Assembly: GCF_026342435.1 (NCBI RefSeq)
Contig: NZ_JAPEMT010000001.1
Location: 1,668,501-1,732,500 of the forward strand
Source: Streptomyces sp. NBC_00237
GTDB lineage: Bacteria > Actinomycetota > Actinomycetes > Streptomycetales > Streptomycetaceae
DNA: 64,000 bases
Reading direction: 5' to 3'
The position numbers and the translations under genes are program-made. Shown piece after piece: positions 17,170 through 26,995 of this stretch. How positions within the stretch are numbered: position 1 is the stretch's first letter; each line of letters opens with the position of its first letter. The notes beneath the pieces are model-generated. The model saw only the letters and a list, made by a program, of their open reading frames with translations. It was not told the origin of the DNA and ran no database searches.

Positions 17170-19038
17170 GTGCCCGCGACTCCTCTCCACGTGCCCGAGC
17201 CGAGCCGTACCGACCCGGCACTGCTCCGCAACTTCTGCATCATCGCGCACATCGACCACGGCAAGTCGACGCTTGCCGACCGGATGCTCCAGCTGACCGG
17301 TGTGGTCGACCAGCGGCAGATGCGTGCCCAGTACCTCGACCGCATGGACATCGAGCGCGAGCGCGGCATCACCATCAAGTCCCAGGCAGTACGTCTGCCC
17401 TGGGCGCCCACCGAGGGCGAGGGCAAGGGCAAGACCCACATCCTCAACATGATCGACACTCCGGGCCACGTGGACTTCACCTACGAGGTCTCCCGCTCGC
17501 TGGCCGCCTGTGAGGGCACGGTCCTGCTGGTCGACGCGGCGCAGGGCATCGAGGCGCAGACCCTCGCCAACCTGTACCTGGCGATGGAGAACGACCTCGC
17601 GATCGTCCCCGTACTGAACAAGATCGACCTCCCGGCCGCCCAGCCGGAGAAGTTCTCCGAGGAGCTCGCCAACCTCATCGGCTGCCAGCCCGAGGACGTG
17701 CTGAAGGTCTCCGCGAAGACCGGCGTCGGCGTCGACGCGCTGCTCGACCGCGTCGTGCGCGACGTACCGGCCCCGGTCGGCGTCAAGGACGCGCCCGCCC
17801 GCGCGATGATCTTCGACTCGGTCTACGACTCGTACCGCGGCGTCGTGACGTACGTCCGTGTGGTCGACGGCCAGCTCAACAAGCGCGAGCGCATCAAGAT
17901 GATGTCGACCGGCGCCACCCACGAGCTGCTGGAGATCGGTGTCTCCTCGCCCGAGATGACGCCGTCCGACGGTCTCGGCGTCGGCGAGGTCGGCTACATC
18001 ATCACCGGTGTGAAGGACGTCCGGCAGTCCAAGGTCGGTGACACCATCACCTCGCTGAACAAGGGGGCGACGGAGGCGCTCGGCGGCTACAAGGACCCGA
18101 AGCCGATGGTCTTCTCCGGCCTGTACCCGCTCGACGGCTCCGAGTACCCGGACCTGCGCGAGGCCCTCGACAAGCTCCAGCTCAACGACGCCGCCCTGGT
18201 GTACGAGCCGGAGACCTCCGCGGCGCTCGGCTTCGGCTTCCGCGTCGGCTTCCTCGGCCTGCTGCACCTCGACGTGATCCGCGAGCGCCTGGAGCGCGAG
18301 TTCGGCCTCGACCTCATCGCGACCGCGCCCAACGTGGTGTACCGCGTGGTCATGGAGGACCGCAGCGAGCACATCGTCACCAACCCGAGCGAATTCCCCG
18401 AGGGCAAGATCTCGGACGTCTTCGAGCCGGTCGTACGGGCCACGATCCTCGCCCCCAGCGAGTTCATCGGCGCCATCATGGAGCTCTGCCAGACCCGCCG
18501 CGGCACGCTCATCGGCATGGACTACCTCTCCGAGGACCGTGTCGAGATCCGCTACACGCTGCCGCTGGCGGAAATCGTCTTCGACTTCTTCGACCAGCTG
18601 AAGTCCAAGACCCGCGGTTACGCCTCCCTCGACTACGAGCCCACCGGCGAGCAGTCCGCCGCGCTCGTCAAGGTCGACATCCTGCTGCACGGCGACAAGG
18701 TCGACGCTTTTTCCGCCGTCACGCACAAGGACGCGGCGTACGCGTACGGGGTGCGCCTCGTCGCCAAGCTGCGCGAGCTCATCCCGCGCCAGGCATTCGA
18801 GGTGCCCATCCAGGCGGCCATCGGCTCCCGGGTCATCGCCCGCGAGACGATCCGCGCCATCCGCAAGGACGTTCTCGCCAAGTGCTACGGCGGCGACATC
18901 TCCCGCAAGCGGAAGCTCCTGGAGAAGCAGAAGGAGGGCAAGAAGCGCATGAAGATGGTCGGCAGCGTCGAGGTTCCGCAGGACGCGTTCATCGCGGTGC
19001 TCTCCAGCGACGAATCCGGGGGCAAGGCCAAGAAGTAG
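17170..19038 (+). CDS. lepA: Elongation factor 4 (LepA) translational GTPase
   Basis: 622 residues, full length. The GTPase G1 loop is AHIDHGKST (26-34), followed by the [10 protein letters not shown] switch I, DTPGHVDF, and NKIDLP. Domain II, the EF-G-like domains and the LepA-specific C-terminal domain ([19 protein letters not shown]) are all present. EF4 acts on stalled or mispositioned ribosomes and late initiation. The start is GTG 17170, reading [19 protein letters not shown], the usual Streptomyces N-terminus. No strong SD is seen. A terminator hairpin follows at 19152. Confidence 0.97.
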   Translation: MPATPLHVPEPSRTDPALLRNFCIIAHIDHGKSTLADRMLQLTGVVDQRQMRAQYLDRMDIERERGITIKSQAVRLPWAPTEGEGKGKTHILNMIDTPGHVDFTYEVSRSLAACEGTVLLVDAAQGIEAQTLANLYLAMENDLAIVPVLNKIDLPAAQPEKFSEELANLIGCQPEDVLKVSAKTGVGVDALLDRVVRDVPAPVGVKDAPARAMIFDSVYDSYRGVVTYVRVVDGQLNKRERIKMMSTGATHELLEIGVSSPEMTPSDGLGVGEVGYIITGVKDVRQSKVGDTITSLNKGATEALGGYKDPKPMVFSGLYPLDGSEYPDLREALDKLQLNDAALVYEPETSAALGFGFRVGFLGLLHLDVIRERLEREFGLDLIATAPNVVYRVVMEDRSEHIVTNPSEFPEGKISDVFEPVVRATILAPSEFIGAIMELCQTRRGTLIGMDYLSEDRVEIRYTLPLAEIVFDFFDQLKSKTRGYASLDYEPTGEQSAALVKVDILLHGDKVDAFSAVTHKDAAYAYGVRLVAKLRELIPRQAFEVPIQAAIGSRVIARETIRAIRKDVLAKCYGGDISRKRKLLEKQKEGKKRMKMVGSVEVPQDAFIAVLSSDESGGKAKK

Positions 19039-19151
19039 GCGGCCCGACCGCGCGGCATACAGGTGGAGCGAGGAGTAGCCGTCCGCCTGAGAACAACGGC
19101 AAAGCGCTGAATCCGAATGAACCCCGGAGGCTTTGCCGAGCGATTCCCATG

Positions 19152-19184
19152 AAAGCGCCCGTCCGATCCACGGACGGGCGCTTC
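19152..19184 (+). terminator. Hairpin terminator after lepA
   Basis: AAGCGCCCGTCCG (19153-19165) pairs exactly with CGGACGGGCGCTT (19171-19183) around a 5-nt loop. It lies 115 bases after the lepA stop. Confidence 0.7.
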
Positions 19185-19268
19185 CTGCGTTTCGGCCCCC
19201 CCCGGCGGCCGTTCCGGCCGTCGCGGCTTCCCCCGTGAGCTGAGTGCTCGCGTACGAACACAGCTGAG

Positions 19269-19304
19269 GCAGGGCCCGCCGCGCCATGGCGCGGCGGGCC
19301 CTGC
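19269..19304. repeat. Perfect 36-bp GC palindrome
   Basis: From GCAGGGCCCGCC to GGCGGGCCCTGC, centred on CCATGG, both halves match without a mismatch or loop. There is no T run. It may act as a second terminator after lepA or as a cruciform-forming site before the acyl-CoA ligase gene. Confidence 0.7.
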
Positions 19305-19411
19305 CCGCCGTTCGGGTCTGCCGGGGGCCCTGCCCGACCCGTTATGAAAAGGAGGGCCCGGGGACCCTTACGCACCAGGCCCATGCGCTCTAGTCTGATC
19401 ACTGATCGTTT

Positions 19412-19427
19412 GTTACTCGCCAGTTAA
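19412..19427 (+). promoter_or_regulatory. Possible operator before the acyl-CoA ligase gene
   Basis: GTTACT-CGCC-AGTTAA is an imperfect dyad 45-60 bases before the start, in an unusually AT-rich patch. TetR-type regulators of fatty-acid genes often bind such short dyads. No partner regulator is visible nearby, so this is tentative. Confidence 0.25.
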
Positions 19428-19471
19428 ATACCAGCCAGTCGCGCAGCAATGCCGTGGGCCCGGAGGACGTC

Positions 19472-21361
19472 GTGAGCGACACACAGACCATGATCGAGAA
19501 CCGGCCGCCGTCCGTTGCGGCCCTCTTCATCGAGCGCGTGGCCGCCACGCCCGACGGAGACGCCTACCGGTATCCGGTGCCGCCGTCCAGCGGCCGGGGA
19601 CCCGACGAGTGGCGCTCGCTGAGCTGGGCGCAGGCCGCCCAGCGGGTGTACGCGATCGGTGCGGGCCTCATCGAGTTGGGCGTACGGCCCGAGGAGCGCG
19701 TCGCCCTCGCCTCCAACACGCGGGTGGAGTGGATCCTCAGCGACCTCGGCGTCATGTGTGCCGGAGCGGCCACCACCACCATCTACCCCTCCACCAATGC
19801 CGAGGAGTCGGCGTACATCCTCTCCGACTCCGAGAGCCGCGTCCTGATCGCCGAGGACGCCGCCCAGCTGGCCAAGGCCCGCGAGAAGCGCGCGGAGCTC
19901 CCGAACCTGGCACACGTCGTCGTCGTGAACGCCGAGGACGCCCAGGCCGTCGAAGGCGACCCGGAGGGCTGGGTGCTCTCGCTCGCCGACCTGGAGGCCC
20001 GCGGAGCGGCGTACCTGGAGAAGAACCCGGGGGCGGTCAAGGAGCGCGTCGCCGCGATCACCGCCGAGCAGCTCGCCACCCTCATCTACACCTCCGGCAC
20101 CACCGGCCGCCCCAAGGGCGTACGGCTGCCGCACGACTGCTGGTCGTACATGGCGAAGGCGACCGTCGCGACCGGACTGATCAACAAGGACGACGTCCAG
20201 TACCTGTGGCTGCCGCTGGCGCACGTCTTCGGCAAGGTGCTCACCTCGGGGCAGATCGAGGTCGGGCACGTCACCGCCGTCGACGGCCGCATCGACAAGA
20301 TCATCGAGAATCTGCCGGTCGTGCAGCCGACGTACATGGCCGCCGTGCCGCGCATCTTCGAGAAGGTCTACAACGGCGTCGCCTCCAAGGCGCGGGCCGG
20401 TGGCGGAGCCAAGTACAAGATCTTCCAGTGGGCGGCTGGCGTCGCCCGTGAGTACGCGAAGGTCACGCAGGACAACTTCCGGCGCACCGGACAGGCCACC
20501 GCGCCGTTCGGCCTGAACGCCAAGCACAAGGTCGCCGACGCCCTCGTCTTCTCCAAGATTCGCGAAGCGTTCGGCGGGCGGCTGCGTGCTTGTGTGTCCG
20601 GCTCGGCGGCGCTCGCTCCCGACATCGGGTACTTCTTCTCCGGCGCCGGAATCCACATCCTGGAGGGGTACGGGCTCACCGAGTCCAGTGCCGCCAGCTT
20701 TGTGAACCCGGGTGAGGCGTACCGAACCGGCACCGTCGGCAAGCCGCTCCCCGGCACCGAGGTCCGCATCGCCGAGGACGGCGAGATCCTGCTCCGCGGC
20801 CCCGGCGTGATGCAGGGCTACCACGGGCTGCCGGAGAAGACGGCCGAAGTCCTGGAGTCCGACGGCTGGTTCCACACCGGTGACATCGGCGAGCTGTCCG
20901 CGGACGGCTATCTGAGGATCACCGACCGTAAAAAGGACCTCATCAAGACGTCCGGAGGCAAATACATCTCGCCCGCCGAGGTCGAGGGACAGTTCAAGGC
21001 GGTCTGTCCCTACGTCTCCAACATCCTCGTGCACGGCGCGGACCGGAACTTCTGCACGGCCCTCATCTCCCTCGACGAGCCGACGATCCTCGGCTGGGCG
21101 AAGGAACAGGGCCTGAAGGCGACGTCGTACGCGGACATCGTCGCGGCCCCCGAGACGCAGTCCCTCGTGGAGGGTTACGTCAAGGAGCTCAACGAGGGCC
21201 TCCAGCGCTGGCAGACCATCAAGAAGTTCCGGCTGCTGCCCCGCGACCTGGACGTCGAGAACGGTGAGCTGACACCCAGCCTGAAGTTGAAGAGGCCCGT
21301 CGTCGAGCGCGAGTACAAGCACCTGATCGACGAGATGTACGCGGGTTCCAGGGAAGCCTGA
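19472..21361 (+). CDS. Long-chain fatty-acid-CoA ligase (AMP-forming)
   Basis: 629 residues. It is an adenylate-forming enzyme of the long-chain type: P-loop LIYTSGTTGRPKGVRL (about 204-219), GYGLTESSA, GWFHTGDIGEL, and the hinge/C-terminal ITDRKKDLIKTSGGKYISP, then PSLKLKRPVVEREY. It activates a fatty acid to acyl-AMP and then acyl-CoA, for beta-oxidation or lipid building. The start is GTG 19472, with GGAGG 8 bases before it; the in-frame upstream GTG at 19454 lacks one. The gene stands alone behind a possible operator. Exact chain-length preference cannot be read. Confidence 0.93.
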   Translation: MSDTQTMIENRPPSVAALFIERVAATPDGDAYRYPVPPSSGRGPDEWRSLSWAQAAQRVYAIGAGLIELGVRPEERVALASNTRVEWILSDLGVMCAGAATTTIYPSTNAEESAYILSDSESRVLIAEDAAQLAKAREKRAELPNLAHVVVVNAEDAQAVEGDPEGWVLSLADLEARGAAYLEKNPGAVKERVAAITAEQLATLIYTSGTTGRPKGVRLPHDCWSYMAKATVATGLINKDDVQYLWLPLAHVFGKVLTSGQIEVGHVTAVDGRIDKIIENLPVVQPTYMAAVPRIFEKVYNGVASKARAGGGAKYKIFQWAAGVAREYAKVTQDNFRRTGQATAPFGLNAKHKVADALVFSKIREAFGGRLRACVSGSAALAPDIGYFFSGAGIHILEGYGLTESSAASFVNPGEAYRTGTVGKPLPGTEVRIAEDGEILLRGPGVMQGYHGLPEKTAEVLESDGWFHTGDIGELSADGYLRITDRKKDLIKTSGGKYISPAEVEGQFKAVCPYVSNILVHGADRNFCTALISLDEPTILGWAKEQGLKATSYADIVAAPETQSLVEGYVKELNEGLQRWQTIKKFRLLPRDLDVENGELTPSLKLKRPVVEREYKHLIDEMYAGSREA

Positions 21362-21399
21362 GGTCTCCGCAGTACGTGAGTGGGTTCCCTGACGATACG

Positions 21400-22729
21400 G
21401 AGTTGCGCCGCGCCCCTGGCCGTTGCGGCCGCGGCGCATCTCCGTCAGGGTCTCCTGCATGCGGGCCACCTGTTCCCGCAGGGGTGAGGAGGCGTTCGGG
21501 CACTCCGCCTCCACCTGTTCCCCGATCTGCGCCAACTGTTCGGCGAGCAGCCCGAACTGGCGCCGCTCCTGGGCGAGCATCCGTTCCGGCTGACGGTTCT
21601 TGCGGCGCAGTTCCAGGAACACGTTGACTTTGGCGCAGCACCCAGGAGGGCGAGCTTGGAATCCAGCCGGTCCTTGGCGCGGGTCGTTTCGCGGCGGTTG
21701 GACACCACCAGGTTGATGTTGTCTTGAGTTCGGAGACCTCGCCGCGGGTCTCCACGGTGATCGAGCGGGACATGTCGCCCTGGGCGACGGCGGACGCCAC
21801 CTCGGCGATGGGGCGCACCTGGGTGGTCAGGTTGTCCGCCATGTAGTTGACGTTGTCGGTGAGGTCTTTCCAGACGCCGGAGGCGCCGTGCACCTGGGCG
21901 CGGCCGCCCAGCTGGCCCACCGTGCCGACTTCGCGGGCGACGCGGGTGACTTCGTCGGCGAAGGCCGAGAGCTGGTCGACCATCGTGATCACGGTCAGCT
22001 TCAGTTCGAGCAGCTCGCCGGTGGCCTCGACGGTGGCCGTACGGGTGAGGTCACCACGGGCCACCGCCGTCGTCACCGCCGCGATGTCACGCACCTGCGC
22101 CGTCAGCCGGGACGCCCTCGTGTTCACGGCCTCCGTCACGTCCAGCCAACTGCCCGAAAGTCCCGGCACCTTGGTGCGGCCGCCGAGCCGTCCCTGGGGT
22201 CGACCTTCCGGGCCACCCGGGTGACCTCGCCCGTGAACAGGAAAAGCTGGTCGACCACTCTTGTTGACCGTGCACCCGATTCGACGCAGGTCGTCGTGCC
22301 ACTGCCGGTTCCCGTCGTGCAGATCGACGCACTGGGTGGGGTCGCCGCCCGCCACGGCGTCCAGCACCCGTGTGGCGTTCACCTCGGGCACCACCAGGGC
22401 GTGCCGTGCCGGACGACTTCCCTGCGCACCCGGACCGGTTCCGCACCGTAGTGCTCTTCGCGGGTGGCGATCTGATGGAAGACGGCGGACAGTTCGGCCG
22501 GTGTCTTTTCTTGCGTCTTTGGCAGCCGCACCCGGAAGTCGCCGTCCCGCAGAGCGGTCATCGCGGCGAGCAGAGGGCGCAACTCGGAGGCGTGCACCCA
22601 GTCCTGGCCGGGGTGGTCCGCCGAGCGGGAGCCGTCGGCCGACGCGATTCCTGGGCTGGTGGCAGTACGTGATCCTGGGCGGTCGCCGGAGCGGACACCT
22701 GGGCGCGAAACGGCACGATCTTCGTTCAT
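21400..22729 (-). pseudogene. Decayed HAMP-repeat sensor histidine kinase
   Basis: On the minus strand an ATG at 22729 starts a frame ending near 22379 with ELRPLLAAMTALRDGDFRVRLP and ELSAVFHQIA. The next frame continues with TRVLDAVAGGDPTQ and a run of HAMP-like repeats ([61 protein letters not shown]) to about 21720. Two further frame changes give VVSNRRETTRAKDRLD and then FLELRRKNRQ with a coiled-coil tail to about 21420. Relatives are large osmosensor-type hybrid kinases of over 1000 residues; here part of the N-terminus and all kinase domains are gone. At least three frameshifts plus deletions make a functional product unlikely. Confidence 0.8.
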
Positions 22730-22784
22730 TGAGGCCCACTTCGGTGACTCGGTGCTTATGGGCGGGCTCAGTCTGTCACCCTGT

Positions 22785-22851
22785 GGTTGTCGCGAGCGGC
22801 GCATTGCGACAACCGATCAGTCGTAGGCGGCGCGCTGCGACAACCGATCAG
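22785..22851 (+). promoter_or_regulatory. Repeated GCGACAACC operator-like element
   Basis: GGTTGTCGC (22785-22793) is the inverted complement of GCGACAACC (22806-22814), and the latter recurs at 22837-22845. A 23-base block (22798-22820) is repeated at 22829-22851 with two mismatches, period 31. The second copy runs into the AGGAG ribosome site of the next gene. The arrangement suggests a regulator binding three half-sites over the start region. Confidence 0.5.
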
Positions 22852-22861
22852 GAGCCGCACC

Positions 22862-24799
22862 GTGACACCCATTCCGATGCAGCGGGACGCCGTGGCCCGT
22901 GCTACCGCCCCGCGGGCAGGGAGGCACGAGATCCAGCCCTACGTCCGCACCAACCTGCCCGGCAATCCGCTCGCCCCGTCCGCTGCCCGCAAGTTCCTGC
23001 GGGCCGCCATCGTGGACTGGACGGGCACCCCCCTGCTGCCCACCGACGAGAAATTCGTCGGCCGCCTCGCCGACGACGCTTGCCTCATCGTCAACGAACT
23101 CGTCACCAACGCGGTGGTGCACGCCGGCACGACCGTCGAACTGCTCTGCCGCATCGAGCCCGCGGGCGCCACCAGCGAGGCCGCCACACTCGTCATCGAG
23201 GTCTCCGACCACCACCCCTCCCGGGTCGTGCGCAACGAACCGCAGCGCCGTGATCGCTCCGGCGCCCCCGAGTACGGCCGGGGACTGCACCTCGTCGCCG
23301 GGCTCGCCGAGAGCTGGGGTGTCACCTACCGGACCGGCCTCAAGACCGTCTGGGCCGCCCTCCCGCTGGAGGGCTGGCAGCCGTCACCCGTCGACGAACC
23401 CACCCTCACGCCCGCCACCCTCGCCTCGCAGCGGGCCCTCCAGCGCGGACTGAGGGCCGCCGAGATCCTCGCCCCGCTGCCCCGGCGGCCGATGCGCGAC
23501 GAGGACCCCGACTGGATCAACCGCGGCGCCCTGTCGTTCCTCGCCGAGGCGTCCGACCTGCTCGCCGGACAGTTCGACCAGGACATGGTGGTGGCGCTCG
23601 CCGCACAGCTCCTGGTGCCCCGCCTCGCCGACTGGTGCGCCGTGTGGCTCGACCCGGAGGGCGGCGGCCCGTCGGCGGAGCCGCGGCTCGCCCGGGTCTG
23701 GCACGCGCGCGAGGCGTGCGTGGAGGAGCTGCGCATCCTGCTGGAGAAGGAACCGCCCCAGGTGCCGGACTCCGCCCGCGGCGGCCCCGTGCCACTGCCC
23801 TGGCCGGGCGCGGGCGAGAGCTTCGGAGGGGCCGGTGCGGTGCTCGCCTGCCGCATGGTGGTGGGTGGGCGCAGGGTCGGCGTCCTGATGCTCGGCAGAG
23901 CCGGGATAGCGCGCATCCCGGACGAGGTCACCGGACTGATCGAGGACTTCGTCCGCAGGGTCGCACTCGCGGTGGGCGCCGCCCGCCGCTACACCCAGCA
24001 GGCCACCATCTCGCACGTTCTCCAGCGTGCCCTGCTGCCCAGCCAGGTCGCCGAGATCCCCGGCTTGACCAGCAAACTCGTCTACCAGCCGCGCGGTGAG
24101 GGGCTTGCCGGGGGCGACTTCTACGACGTCTTCCACGCCGCCGAAGGACGCTGGTGCTTCGCGTTGGGCGACGTTCAGGGGAACGGCCCCGAGGCGGCTG
24201 TGGTCACCGGGCTGGTGCGCCCGTGGCTGCGGTTGCTCGCGCGCGAGGGCTATCAGGTGTCGGAGGTGCTGGACCGGCTCAACAGGCTGCTCCTCGACGA
24301 CGCGACGGAGTCCGCCGACGCAGCCGCCCGGCTCGTTGCGGCGGCCGGTGGACAGGAGCTCCCCGACGGGCCGCAGGCACGGTTCCTGTCGATGCTGTAC
24401 GGGGAGCTGGAGCCGCTGACGGAGGCGGACGGCGGCGGGGTGCGGTGCACGGTCTCCAGCGCCGGGCATCCGCTGCCGCTGGTGCTGCGGCCCGACGGGC
24501 AGGTACGGGCTGTGGGCCGCCCGGGAGTGCTGCTCGGGGTGCTCGACGACGCGGCGTACGGGAGCGAGACGTTCGTCCTGGCACCGGGGGAGACGCTGCT
24601 GGGCGTCACCGACGGGGTGACCGAGCGCCGCAGCGGCCGGGTGATGTTCGACGACGAGGAAGGGCTCGCGGTGGAACTGGCCCAGTGCGTGGGGCTCTCG
24701 GCGCAAGGGGTGGCGGAGCGGATCACCCGGGCGGTGCACTCCTTCGCGTCCGAGCCGCCCGACGACGACCTGGCGCTGTTGGTGCTCCAGGCCGAGTAG
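22862..24799 (+). CDS. SpoIIE-type PP2C phosphatase with N-terminal ATPase and GAF domains
   Basis: 645 residues. The N-terminal GHKL/RsbW-like ATPase has the N box VNELVTNAVVHA (about 77-88) and a later GRGLHLVAGLAESWG. A GAF-like sensor domain spans about 205-375. The C-terminal SpoIIE PP2C phosphatase starts near 390 with GGDFYDVF (about 416) and ends with GVTDGVTERR and DDDLALLVLQ, keeping the metal-binding aspartates. Such proteins switch anti-sigma-factor antagonists in partner-switching stress pathways. The start is GTG 22862, 7 bases after AGGAG; the longer reading from 22787 would run through the repeated operator. Its neighbour is the ruined HAMP kinase, which may once have belonged to the same pathway. 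Confidence 0.88.
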   Translation: MTPIPMQRDAVARATAPRAGRHEIQPYVRTNLPGNPLAPSAARKFLRAAIVDWTGTPLLPTDEKFVGRLADDACLIVNELVTNAVVHAGTTVELLCRIEPAGATSEAATLVIEVSDHHPSRVVRNEPQRRDRSGAPEYGRGLHLVAGLAESWGVTYRTGLKTVWAALPLEGWQPSPVDEPTLTPATLASQRALQRGLRAAEILAPLPRRPMRDEDPDWINRGALSFLAEASDLLAGQFDQDMVVALAAQLLVPRLADWCAVWLDPEGGGPSAEPRLARVWHAREACVEELRILLEKEPPQVPDSARGGPVPLPWPGAGESFGGAGAVLACRMVVGGRRVGVLMLGRAGIARIPDEVTGLIEDFVRRVALAVGAARRYTQQATISHVLQRALLPSQVAEIPGLTSKLVYQPRGEGLAGGDFYDVFHAAEGRWCFALGDVQGNGPEAAVVTGLVRPWLRLLAREGYQVSEVLDRLNRLLLDDATESADAAARLVAAAGGQELPDGPQARFLSMLYGELEPLTEADGGGVRCTVSSAGHPLPLVLRPDGQVRAVGRPGVLLGVLDDAAYGSETFVLAPGETLLGVTDGVTERRSGRVMFDDEEGLAVELAQCVGLSAQGVAERITRAVHSFASEPPDDDLALLVLQAE

Positions 24800-24865
24800 G
24801 CCGGTGCGCAGAGGCCCGGACCGGGGTGGGACGGGGAAGGGGCGCGGAGGGCGGACAATGGGGGC

Positions 24866-26098
24866 ATGCCTTCCGTACTGCCTGATGGTGAGCCCATGCC
24901 CGAGGACGGGGCGCTGCCTCTCGACGCGCTGCGGGAAGCGGGGGAGCGGCCCCTCGGGTTCTATCTGCACGTGCCGTACTGCGCGACGCGCTGCGGCTAC
25001 TGCGACTTCAACACCTACACGGCGACCGAGCTGCGCGGTTCGGGCGGCGCCCTCGCCTCGCGCGACAACTACGCGGCGACGCTGATCGAGGAAGTGCGCC
25101 TCGCGCGCAAGGTGCTCGGAGACGACCCCAGGCCGGTGCGCACGGTGTTCGTGGGCGGCGGCACTCCCACCCTGCTGCCCGCCGCCGATCTCGTACGGAT
25201 GCTGGGGGCCATCCGCGAGGAGTTCGGCCTCGCCGACGACTGCGAGGTCACCACCGAGGCGAACCCGGAGTCGGTGAACCCGGCCTATCTGGCGGAGCTG
25301 CGCGAGGGCGGCTTCAACCGGGTCTCCTTCGGCATGCAGAGCGCCAAGCAGCACGTACTGAAGATCCTGGACCGCACGCACACCCCCGGGCGGCCCGAAG
25401 CGTGTGTCGCGGAGGCGCGGGCGGCCGGGTTCGACCATGTGAACCTCGACCTGATCTACGGCACCCCGGGGGAGTCCGACGCCGACTGGCAGGCGTCCCT
25501 CGACGCGGCGATCGGCGCGGGCCCCGACCACGTGAGCGCGTACGCCCTGATCGTCGAGGAGGGGACCCAGCTGGCCCGGCGCATCCGTCGCGGCGAGGTC
25601 CCGATGACCGACGACGACGTGCACGCGGACCGCTACCTGATGACGGAGCAGGCGCTCTCGGCAGCCGGGTTCTCCTGGTACGAGGTCTCCAACTGGGCCA
25701 CCTCCGAAGCGGGTCGCTGCCTGCACAACGAGCTGTACTGGCGCGGCGCCGACTGGTGGGGAGCGGGTCCCGGAGCACACAGCCACGTCGGTGGCGTCCG
25801 GTGGTGGAACGTGAAGCATCCCGGCGCCTACGCACAGGCGCTGGGCGACGGGAAGTCCCCGGGCGCCGGACGCGAGGTGCTGTCCGACGAGGACCGCAGG
25901 GTCGAGCGCATCCTCCTCGAACTGCGCCTCGTGGAGGGCTGCGAGCTCTCACTGCTGAAGCCCGCGGGGCTCGCCGCCGCGGAGAAGGCGGTAAGGGGCG
26001 GCCTCCTAGAGGACGGTCCTTACACCGAGGGACGGGCGGTCCTCACCCTGCGCGGCAGGCTGCTCGCGGACGCGGTGGTGCGGGACCTGGTGGACTGA
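24866..26098 (+). CDS. hemW: HemW-type radical SAM protein (heme chaperone / former coproporphyrinogen oxidase)
   Basis: 410 residues. The radical SAM cluster motif is C39-x3-C43-x2-C46 (CATRCGYC) with the following F typical of HemN/HemW. GGGTPTLLP and TTEANPESV complete the SAM-binding barrel. A C-terminal HemN-like domain follows (AHSHVGGVRWWNVKHPGAY). HemW proteins bind heme and deliver it to targets; the fourth cysteine of true HemN (CxxxCxxCxC) is absent here (CDF), favouring HemW. GACAAT (24854-24859) lies 6 bases before the ATG with no SD, so the message is probably leaderless. This gene is a regular neighbour of lepA and hrcA in actinobacteria. Confidence 0.9.
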   Translation: MPSVLPDGEPMPEDGALPLDALREAGERPLGFYLHVPYCATRCGYCDFNTYTATELRGSGGALASRDNYAATLIEEVRLARKVLGDDPRPVRTVFVGGGTPTLLPAADLVRMLGAIREEFGLADDCEVTTEANPESVNPAYLAELREGGFNRVSFGMQSAKQHVLKILDRTHTPGRPEACVAEARAAGFDHVNLDLIYGTPGESDADWQASLDAAIGAGPDHVSAYALIVEEGTQLARRIRRGEVPMTDDDVHADRYLMTEQALSAAGFSWYEVSNWATSEAGRCLHNELYWRGADWWGAGPGAHSHVGGVRWWNVKHPGAYAQALGDGKSPGAGREVLSDEDRRVERILLELRLVEGCELSLLKPAGLAAAEKAVRGGLLEDGPYTEGRAVLTLRGRLLADAVVRDLVD

Positions 26099-26151
26099 CC
26101 GCCGGGTGGAGGCCGGCCCTCGCGGAGACCGACGGCCGGGCCCGGCGCCAC

Positions 26152-26985
26152 TCACCCCGGAGGGATGTCGCCGACCGTCACGTGATCGATGAGGTGTTCC
26201 ACCGCACCGAGCAGGGACGGCTCAAGGTCCTTGTACGAGCGCACCCGCCCCAGGATGTGCTGCCAGGCAGCCCCGGTGTTCTCGGGCCAGCCCAGGGCCC
26301 GGCACACGCCCGTCTTCCAGTCCTGGCCGCGCGGGACCCGCGGCCAGGCGGGGATGCCGACGGAGGACGGCTTCACGGCCTCCCAGACGTCGATGTAGGG
26401 GTGCCCGACGACCAGGACGTTCGCGTCCGTCACCTGTGCGGCGATCCGGGACTCCTTGGAACCGGGCACCAGGTGGTCGACGAGGACGCCCAGCCTGGCG
26501 TCCGGGCCCGGTGCGAACCCGGCGACGATCGACGGCAGGTCGTCGATGCCCTCCAGGTACTCCACGACGACGCCCTCGATGCGCAGGTCGTCGCCCCACA
26601 CCCGCTCCACCAGCTCCGCGTCGTGCCGCCCCTCCACATAGATGCGGCCCGCTCGCGCCACGCGCGCGCGGGCGTGGGCGACGGCGACGGATCCCGAAGC
26701 GGTACGGGCGGGACGCGCGGGACCGGCTCCCGAGGACGGCCGCACCAGCGTCACGGGCGCACCTTCGTAGAGGAAGCCCGCCGGTGCCATCGGGAACACC
26801 CGGTGCTTGCCGAAGCGGTCCTCCAGGGTGACCGTGGGACCCTCCGCCGTCTTCTCGGTACGGACCACCGCACCGCAGAAGCCCGTCGACTCCTCCTCCA
26901 CCACCAGGTCGTACTCGGCGGGCAGTTCGGGGACGGGCTTCGGCTTCTTCCACGGCGGCGTGAAGTCCGGGCTGTAGCTGCGCAT
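26152..26985 (-). CDS. DUF3097 family protein
   Basis: 277 residues. The sequence MRSYSPDFTPPWKKPK, then VYVEGRHDAELVERVWGDDLR-like (here IYVEGRHDAELVERVWGDDLR), and later VLVDHLVPGSKESRIA and VVGHPYIDVWEAV match the actinobacterial DUF3097 family. EGRHDAE and DHLVPGSKE resemble the Toprim-like acidic pattern of primase/topoisomerase folds, so a nucleic-acid or nuclease role is possible but unproven. There is no signal or membrane segment. It ends 54 bases from the hemW stop, tail to tail, and starts 10 bases after the stop of the metallo-hydrolase, so the two are probably co-transcribed. Confidence 0.8.
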   Translation of the reverse strand: MRSYSPDFTPPWKKPKPVPELPAEYDLVVEEESTGFCGAVVRTEKTAEGPTVTLEDRFGKHRVFPMAPAGFLYEGAPVTLVRPSSGAGPARPARTASGSVAVAHARARVARAGRIYVEGRHDAELVERVWGDDLRIEGVVVEYLEGIDDLPSIVAGFAPGPDARLGVLVDHLVPGSKESRIAAQVTDANVLVVGHPYIDVWEAVKPSSVGIPAWPRVPRGQDWKTGVCRALGWPENTGAAWQHILGRVRSYKDLEPSLLGAVEHLIDHVTVGDIPPG

Positions 26986-26995
26986 TCGTCAGACG

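Noticed and set aside
21219..22739. A single intact 506-residue protein on the minus strand
   Set aside because: Only its middle part has HAMP sequence; both ends are frame shadows and continue in other frames, so the locus is a pseudogene.
22787..22861. Longer start of the SpoIIE-type phosphatase
   Set aside because: It would translate the repeated operator-like element; GTG 22862 has AGGAG at the right distance.
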